Of a stretch of DNA of 64,000 nucleotides, positions 57,175-64,000 are shown piece after piece. Source of the DNA: Chytriomyces cf. hyalinus JEL632 (lineage: Eukaryota; Chytridiomycota; Chytridiomycetes; Chytridiales; Chytriomycetaceae); the NCBI GenBank assembly GCA_025435555.1, contig JAIWWG010000025.1, positions 186,001-250,000 on the forward strand, in the 5' to 3' direction. Each line of letters starts with the position of its first letter. The stretch's first letter is position 1. Made by a program: the position numbers and the translations under genes. Below the pieces are notes generated by a model. It saw only the letters and a program-made list of their open reading frames with translations, searched no databases and was not told where the DNA came from.

Positions 57175-59239
57175 TCAACCGGAACAACAACATCCTGCCC
57201 CACTTTCACCCAACGCAGATCCGAGGGAACTGGGATATTCGCCATCCGACAAACAGCTGCCATCCCCACCAGCAAGGCCACCAGGAGACACGCAACTACA
57301 ACCACATCCGCACCCTGCCATTCCAGCACTGCCTTCATACTCATCTTCCAACAGCCCATTTAACTCCTCTTGATCAACAACACTCAATGAGGAGCCTCCT
57401 CCTCTTCCTCCCCCGCAGCAACCCCCACCGCTATCCCCAACCTCAACTTCATACCGCCGCGATGTCGCCTCAAAAAAATCGTCCGACTTTGTTAGTCCCA
57501 GAAGCGCCTGCGCAATCAACGCTTCGTCTCCGTCTTTCCGCTTCGGAGCCACCACATTGTTTCCCCCACAACAGGAGCTTCTAGCGTCGCTAGATTCTAT
57601 TACTTGTTGTCCTGCATGCAATGTATTTGAGTTTTCGAAAGTGGGCATTGACGTGGCGTTGTTTAATTGTGTAGAGGATGGCGAGCGTAATGGCGCAAGG
57701 GTGAGTCCATGCGATGGCTGCATCATCGAGACCATATTTAATGACGGAATGGATGAGTTTGGTGCCGCAGACGTGGATCCCGGTTGGTTCAACGGCGCTG
57801 CTGAGGCGTTCGAAGGGGTGGGCAAGATTGATCGGAATGCTGGTAAGGTTGGGCGATGAGAAACGGTTGGTGACTGATTCGGTGGCGGTAATGTCAGTAT
57901 CGGGCTATTGCGGCTCTGCATGTGATGCGTTGACGGCTGTTGTGAATGCTGAAGATATGGATGTTGGCTCAATGGAGCTGAGCCAATTAATGAATTTGAC
58001 ATTTGATGCGGCGGTTGATGTTGCTGCTGTCGGTGGGAATGTGATGGAACCATATTGGGAGTGTAGGTCATGGGTATTACTTTCTGGACGGGTTGCGAGT
58101 ATCCCGCCGCTTTTGTCTTTTTGAGACTTAAATCCCCGCAAATGCACGCTCCTCCAAATGCGCACGAGCAGGGGTTGACTGGTTAAAAAGAAAATGTTTC
58201 GATTATGTTAAAATTCTTATCGATCCAAATCACAGGAAAATTCCAAGAAATTGGAACAACACCCACCGAACGTTACACTCAAAGGCTCGGGGGAGGAAAC
58301 TTTCATTGAATCAAACAAAATGGTCAGCGTTTCTGTTTCAACAAACGTTTTGGCACGGTTTGATGGAGTGGGGTCCATGGAGGGTGAGGCGTTCACTTTA
58401 TCGATCGGTGGCGCCGAATTCAACGGCGAGCTGATAGAAGGAGATGGTGATGGGGAGGCATTTGTCTGCACCAGATCTCCGAGGGATGATGAGGACGTAG
58501 AGGCTTTTGCTGATTTCGACGCTGCTTTCCCAGTCTGCTGTATTTGAATGGTGGAAGTCTTCCCAGCCTCGAGAGCAGCTTGGATTGACACATGATCTGT
58601 TGATACGAATGAGAGTGTCACTGCTGTACGACCTTTATGTGAATCTGAGTAGAATTTCGCTGGTGTTTTGGAAAAGTTGTGAACAACCGAATGAAACCAA
58701 CATGGCGATTTGATCAGTTGAGAGTATTGGATTCCACAGATGGATAAAGCGAACCTTCAACCGTGCGTTTCGCCCGAGCTGCGGCCTCAATGCCACACAA
58801 GCATTTATGGTGCGAGTGACCGGCACGGCTTTTTTTCGATTCGGATAATGGTGGGTGCATGGATGACGAGGCCATGGTTGAAGATGTTGCGAAGGTGTTG
58901 GTTGGTGTAGAGTCCGATCCGTTGTCGGCGCCAGCTCTCCGGGTACGGCAGTGTGAGCACTGGGAGACTGGGCTGTTAAGGGGAGACGATAGAGAAGTGT
59001 GCGTAAGCAAGATGTCGAAAAGAAAAAAGGGTAGGATCAGACAAGAATTGAGGGCAGGATTTCAAGTGTGAAACCAATCACCCATCTGGTAACACTCACC
59101 GCCCCTTGCCCTTCACTTCAACCAGGAGACGTTCCCAGTGTGCACATCCATTGCTACGGTGCCCTTTGAGACAGGGTCCGCAAGCAAACGAGATGGTATT
59201 GTTGACGCCGCTCTTGCTGGTCCAAGTCCATACGATCAT
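57175..59239 (-). CDS. Copper-fist transcription factor
   Basis: Four exons (59239-59100, 58972-58755, 58644-58234, 58178-57175) give 590 residues. The first two exons together form the copper-fist DNA-binding domain: ISFACGPCLKGHRSNGCAHW, KGKGRPVSQCSHCRTRR and HHKCLCG, including the conserved GRP motif. A later CCSN..PCSCAFGGACICG block, rebuilt across intron 58179-58233, resembles the Cys regulatory (C1/REP) motifs of Ace1/Mac1-type factors. The C-terminus has a further CGCGCSC run. Ace1, Cuf1 and Mac1 sense copper and control metallothionein, copper transport or iron genes. Activator or repressor role cannot be told. Met at 59239 is followed by VWTWTSKSG, so the fist lies a few residues inside. 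The donor of exon 2 (gttcgc) is less certain. Confidence 0.88.
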
Positions 59240-59394
59240 AGTCTGAAGGTTGTGCTTTTTGTCACACTTTTAAAGTGGGCTGGGTTAAACTTAAAACGCA
59301 ACAGATAAATTTGACAAATCGTGAACCCCCCTGGTCTCGTCCGCCCGAAGAACGCACAGCAAAACCTGCAAGAGAACACGCGTCTTCCGCTTAA

Positions 59395-62276
59395 ATGGAT
59401 CTCCCGGCCACTTGTCCGTCGCGTGATAGTCAAAGCCTAAGTTCTGTGGCTCTCGATGCCAGCGATCCTGCCTTGGCCGCTTTAACCGTCAAAGACAAGG
59501 ATACCTTCATTGCGACGCTGGAGAATCGACTCGAAGACTTGCAGGCGCAGCACAAGGTTCTTGCCACTCAACTTGGTTGACGCGATTTCCTAACCTGCGT
59601 CAAAACATACAACCCATTTTCAGGCAGCCACGGAAGAAGCCGCAGCCGATCTAGCAAAGAAAAACGCGCTTATTGATAAAATGAGAATCAAACTGAACCG
59701 CTATGAGTTTGCTCTGAAGGAAGCTGTCTTGTTTCTGTCAAAGCCAATGCACACATACGATGCCTGGCTGAATAACAAAAACTCGGAAGCGAACAATACG
59801 TTGGTGGTCACGGCTATCCAAGGAGCGATCAATTCCGCCAATACGGTGGTGTATGGAGGCCATGCGCCTTCAAATTCCGCGTCTTCAACCTCCGCAGTTG
59901 CAGTTGTCTCAGTTCCGCTGCAGGAACATTCTCCCAACAGCCATGGCAACGGCGCCAACTCCCCAAACTTGAGCCATCCGAACAACAATTCATCACGCTC
60001 CCGAAATGGTTCCAATATTCCACCCAGCAGCAGCACGAAAGGAAAGCAACAAGTTCCTGCAATTGTTGCGAATCAAACGTCCAACACCAGCCTTGCTTCT
60101 TTAGCCATCAACACGGATATCTATGGAACTTCACAACCTTCATCACCTCAAATTCCGTCCCACCATCAAGTGAAAGGTCCTACAAATTTGGAGATTCACT
60201 GCCTTGAGTGCATGCGGCTTTCTTTAAACTATCTCAAGAATGCTCAGGCGTCGATAGATTCCATTGAAAACGATGATGAGATCTCTCTCCCACCAGCGGA
60301 GCCGCTGTTTACAGATCCTTTCCGTATTCTGGACATCAGACCACTGGATGAAGCACTGAGAAATCTTGAATCTTCCCTCAACCCGACCGCTTCATCTCCC
60401 GTAGGCGCAGGACCACCTTGTAAGTTGATAAAATCCAGCTTCATTTTCTTCTGTTTCTGCAATGTCTGACACTCAAAACACTGTTTCAGCAATCAGTTCG
60501 TCCTTAGCACCCAACAAAAGAGCCGACCCCCACAGCCGACAAGGATCCATATCATCCACAGCTTCATCCTCCAACCCACTTGTATCCAGTGCCGTAGCTA
60601 AATCTCGTGCTCTGGCTTTTGCTCGTCTCAACAGCCCTGAACGCCGACACAGCCATCACATTACAACCACAGCCCTCTTTCGCGCTGCCACTCTTCAAAG
60701 CCCAACCTCACACACTATGGACGACCCAAACAATCCTCTATTTGACGACGGCGACATATCCAACACACCCGCCATCAGCAATTCAAACGTCAGCTCTAAT
60801 CAAGGCAAGCACAGTAACAGCGCAAGCAACCAAAAGTCGGACCAAAATGATTCAAACAACACAAATACTGTTGCACCAGTAAAGCGGCCGTGTCCGAATT
60901 GCCGCGACTATATGCTCCAACTTAACCACGCAGGCGACACCATCGAAACGCTTCGAATCGATATTAAAACTCTGGCAAACCAGCTTGAGGAAGAACATGC
61001 AATGCGAGACCGCACTCAACTCGCAAAAGACATTCTGGATCAAGAGCTTGAAGAACTGACTGCACAATTGTTTGACCAAGCTAACAAGATGGTGATTGAG
61101 GAAGCACGGATGCGGGATGCGCTAGAGTGCAGTAACCGGGACCTAAAGGGCGAGTTGAAAGCGCTGGTATCAAGGTGCGAAGGGCGGGAGGATGAGTTGA
61201 AGGATTTAAAGAGAAGCTTGAAGGCATTAGAGAAGGCGAAGACACGGAGTTCTGTGTTATCGCTGGTTGGTCACAGCAGTACTGGCGGAGCTATTTCCAG
61301 GCATGGGTCATTGTCCGCAGTGAACATTCCTGGGAACTTGTTACCAAAAAGCGGATTCACTTCGCACACATACTATGGCATCATGGGAATTAACCCATCA
61401 AACAAGCAATCCTGGCTTATTCCTGTAGACGGAATTCTCCTCTCAGAATTTCAGGATCACATTCGACAGGTGACTCACCCAGTTCGATCAACTTGTTTGT
61501 AATGATTCTGTTTCGTGCGCCAGGTCACGTCGACGATCGTTTCTCAGACGAACCCAAACCCTGCTCCTGCGACCACTGCTTACGAAACCCTTTTCTTCAA
61601 ACGCTGTGTCGCGGAAGATATCGAGCCATGCTTGTTCGCAGCGTATCCCGCACTCATTCCAGGAAGCGGTGGAATCTTTTCAACTGCGAAACTTTCAAAA
61701 GGCGGCATCAACGGAATGGTTCCGATGAAAAAACGAATTCTTGACTGCATCCTCAAATCTCAGATTGAGAGTTTTTCCATTGCCGAGAATCCCGCCTCCC
61801 CTGCGTCAATTGGTGGGGCGCAATCGCCGACAACATCTCTTTCAGGCTTGACAGCTACATCAACCTCCCCAACATCTCCTATTCTCATCCCGAAAACCAA
61901 ATGCATTTCATGTACGTTAACGAGGGAGTGCGAATACCGACTGCGTTTCACGGACAAGAATCCGGCAGAATTTTTCCAAGTGTGCAGTTTTTGCCATGAC
62001 CGAGTTGCGTGCGTCCTGGACTTTTACGCGTTTATGGGACATTTGCGACAAGGAATTGTCGGAGTTGGAGGCGGTGCTTCAGGGAACTGGGCCGGCAAAC
62101 AGATGCAGCAACAAGGCGTTTCTCTTGTTGGACTGTTTCGGCACGCGCTGTGGCTGAAGAGGAGGATGGCTGTCGCCCGAGTTGGTAATTGCGGACTGTT
62201 TGAGCCAGAGATGATGAGTGCGGTGGATCGAAAGGCGGACGGGGAATGGGAAAAGCTGATGCATATTGTGCAGTGA
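59395..62276 (+). CDS. SEC2: Sec2/Rabin8-type Rab GEF
   Basis: Four exons (59395-59556, 59624-60419, 60490-61469, 61524-62276) give 896 residues. The Sec2 coiled-coil domain is clear: LANQLEEEHAMRDRTQLAKD and ELEELTAQLFDQANKMVIEE, the segment that opens the Rab nucleotide pocket. A Cys-containing C-terminal domain follows (LFFKRCVAEDIEPCLF; CISCTLTRECEYRL; VCSFCHDRV), as in animal Rabin8/RAB3IL1. Long Ser/Asn-rich linkers join them, and the N-terminus adds a coiled coil. Sec2 activates Sec4 for exocytosis in yeast; Rabin8 activates Rab8 at cilia with BBSome help. A BBS4-like gene lies in the same window. The donor at 59557 is GTTCTT. Confidence 0.88.
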
Positions 62277-62383
62277 TACGGACTCTTTTTTCCTTTCGCT
62301 CGTTTCCCTTTTTCAACTATTTATGAACTAAACTTCTTGGAAAACCCATTCATTTTTATCTTTCGGACAAGTCACTTTTTTAC

Positions 62384-64000
62384 TTAGAACTGATTCTTTT
62401 TGGCAGCTTGCTTGAGCTTCGCGCCTTTCTTCACTGCTGCCATTGCCATCAGTTTCTGGTACGCGGTGGGAGCAGGCTCATGGCTGACAGCTGTCAGAGC
62501 CTGCTCTAGCCGCACTTTTGTGTCTGCTAATTTGTCGCTGGATTCCGCCTGCTGCGCACTCCTTTGCGGCGCTTGTTTAAGCCCCACTCCGCGCTGCACC
62601 GAATCCAGCCTTGTCATGAGCTGCATTCGCTCCTCGCACTCCATTTTGATGGTTTCTTTCAAGAAGGCAATCTCCGCATCGCGACGTGATATCTCAGAAG
62701 CCAATTTCCCTGCTTGCAGTTCATTCGGCGCAGTTTCGGGGACGTGTTGCGGCTCTGCAGCCTTGAGCTCTAATGCTACTATCCTGGTCTAGTTCTTGTG
62801 AGTATAAACGTGCAAAAATTAATGGAAGCGCATCAAGAACCTTAAGTTGATCATTCTCGCTTTTTAACTTGTCCAGCTTTAGTTGGGATTCTTCTTCCAG
62901 GTTACAAATCTTTCTTTTGGAGTCTGAAACGGCGTGGTCCCGCGCAATGCGGGCAGCGTCAATCTGAGACTGCAGTTTGAATTGGAGCTCGCTAAGTTGC
63001 TGTTGGTGATGTAAGTTTATTTTCTTTACAGTATCAAGTGGCGAGCCTCACCTTTTGGAAATTGGCCTTTTGCACTGTTAAAAGCTCGATTTTTTCTGCT
63101 TCGAACCTGGATTTCAGCTCCATCTGGAAGGCATTGCTCTTGACATCTTTCTCCTTCAAATGCGGAATCAATGAATAAAAAAAAAAAAAAAAGGGTGACA
63201 AAACTGGTTTAAAAATGCACCTTTGTATCGACAGCGTCTTTCAGCATTTCTTGATATTTATCCTGCAATTGCTTGACGCGACTTTGATGGGCTTCGATCG
63301 TGAGTCCTCGCTCCTCCTTCATTTTCTCGATACTTGATTTCAGTTCGGTTACGGTTCCGTTTAATTTGTGGATTTCAACCTGAGAAGCATAAGTGAGTCA
63401 GCAGACGCAAAATCAGCAACAAATCATCGGTGCGCTCACATCTTTTTGTGCAAGAGCACGGTTGACTTTTCCCACGGCCGTGTTTCCCCCTTGTTCCATG
63501 GCTTTTCGTTCGTTTTCAAACGACGCATTTAATGCACGAAATTCAGACTATTGAGCAATATAAATAAGGAAGGACTGGTAAACATATCCGCTAGGGAAGC
63601 AGTCACCTCCTTTTCTTGAATTACGCATTTCATGCTTGCAATTGTGCTCAAGCTGACGGTCTTTTCATGGTTTAGCGCATGCTCCAGTTCGAGTTTCTGC
63701 GATCGCAAGCATTCAATGCTGTGCTCCAAGTCCTGATATGTTAATTAGAATGGCGTAAAGAATGTCAAATGCCGTACCTGAATGGTCGATTTTAAGATTT
63801 TGGTCTCCTCTTCCACACGAGCACAGCTGCTTTCTGACTCGGCTGAACAAATACAGGACTAAGTATGAGTAGGCGTTGAATCGAAGGAATGAATGGATGA
63901 TGCGAACTTTTTTGAGAGCTAAGGCACTCATCAAACTGGCGTGTGGCTTCCATCATTTGCTCACTCAGTAGAGCACATTGCCTGTTGCTGTTGAAATTTG
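62384..64000 (-). CDS. Coiled-coil protein, 5' end outside window
   Basis: The stop is at 62384; exons run to the window edge (5' partial). Short introns separate exons that all code heptad-rich coiled coil, for example KSSIEKMKEERGLTIEAH, ELKSRFEAEKIELLTVQ and EIAFLKETIKMECEERM. The C-terminus is a basic Lys/Ala tail (KKGAKLKQAAKKNQF) with Ser/Gln before it. It may be a centriolar, basal-body or vesicle tether protein. I do not recognise the family and there is no catalytic domain in view. A 17-base poly(A) run lies in an intron at about 63177-63194. Confidence 0.7.

Overview
The window is nuclear DNA of a flagellated, early-diverging fungus, most probably a chytrid. The genes are compact, with many short introns (about 50-100 bp, GT-AG, with a frequent and unusual GTT start to the donor). 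Fungal marker families are present: Opi1-type repressor, copper-fist factor, GPI-anchored wall proteins, alternative oxidase, Rom2-like Rho GEF and CCC1. A BBSome-type TPR protein (BBS4-like) points to a cilium. I saw no rRNA, tRNA, CRISPR array, transposon or viral gene. Reading frames were rebuilt by hand across splice sites. For most genes the summed exon lengths divide by three, which supports the models.

Layout. 1-2112: 3' part of an AAA+ ATPase. 2625-5486: secreted GPI-anchored protein with six Cys repeats. 5813-6466: RING protein with a membrane anchor. 6697-8247: ACOT9-like thioesterase. 8387-9929: bestrophin-like channel. 10322-15673: long coiled-coil protein with a regular array of about 21 VQT(E/D) motifs and one C-terminal membrane helix. 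15878-16795: F-box/LRR protein on the minus strand. 16886-20787: two divergent G-protein alpha genes sharing one promoter. 21334-38421: a minus-strand run of anoctamin, RhoGEF-PH-FYVE, ectodomain-CCC1 fusion, alternative oxidase, BBS4-like, delta-12-type desaturase and Rho GEF with CNH domain. 38800-39676: GPI-anchored cupredoxin without copper ligands. 40510-43154: Opi1. 43492-51527: giant HEAT-repeat protein (minus). 51926-54590: FHA-GAF-adenylate cyclase (minus). 55109-56887: GH26-like mannanase. 57175-59239: copper-fist factor (minus). 59395-62276: Sec2/Rabin8 Rab GEF. 62384-64000: coiled-coil protein, open at the window end (minus).

Themes. Much of the window is signalling (two G alpha subunits, a cyclase, two Rho GEFs, one Rab GEF), membrane and cell-surface biology (anoctamin, bestrophin, CCC1 fusion, GPI proteins) and flagellum or cytoskeleton (BBS4, Sec2/Rabin8, coiled coils). 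The most striking item is the protein at 10322-15673. Its 12-residue-period array of LC8-like motifs, long coiled coils and membrane tail suggest a membrane-anchored, multivalent dynein-light-chain scaffold. The CCC1 fusion, with substituted metal-site residues, and the paired G alpha genes with acidic insertions are the next most unusual.
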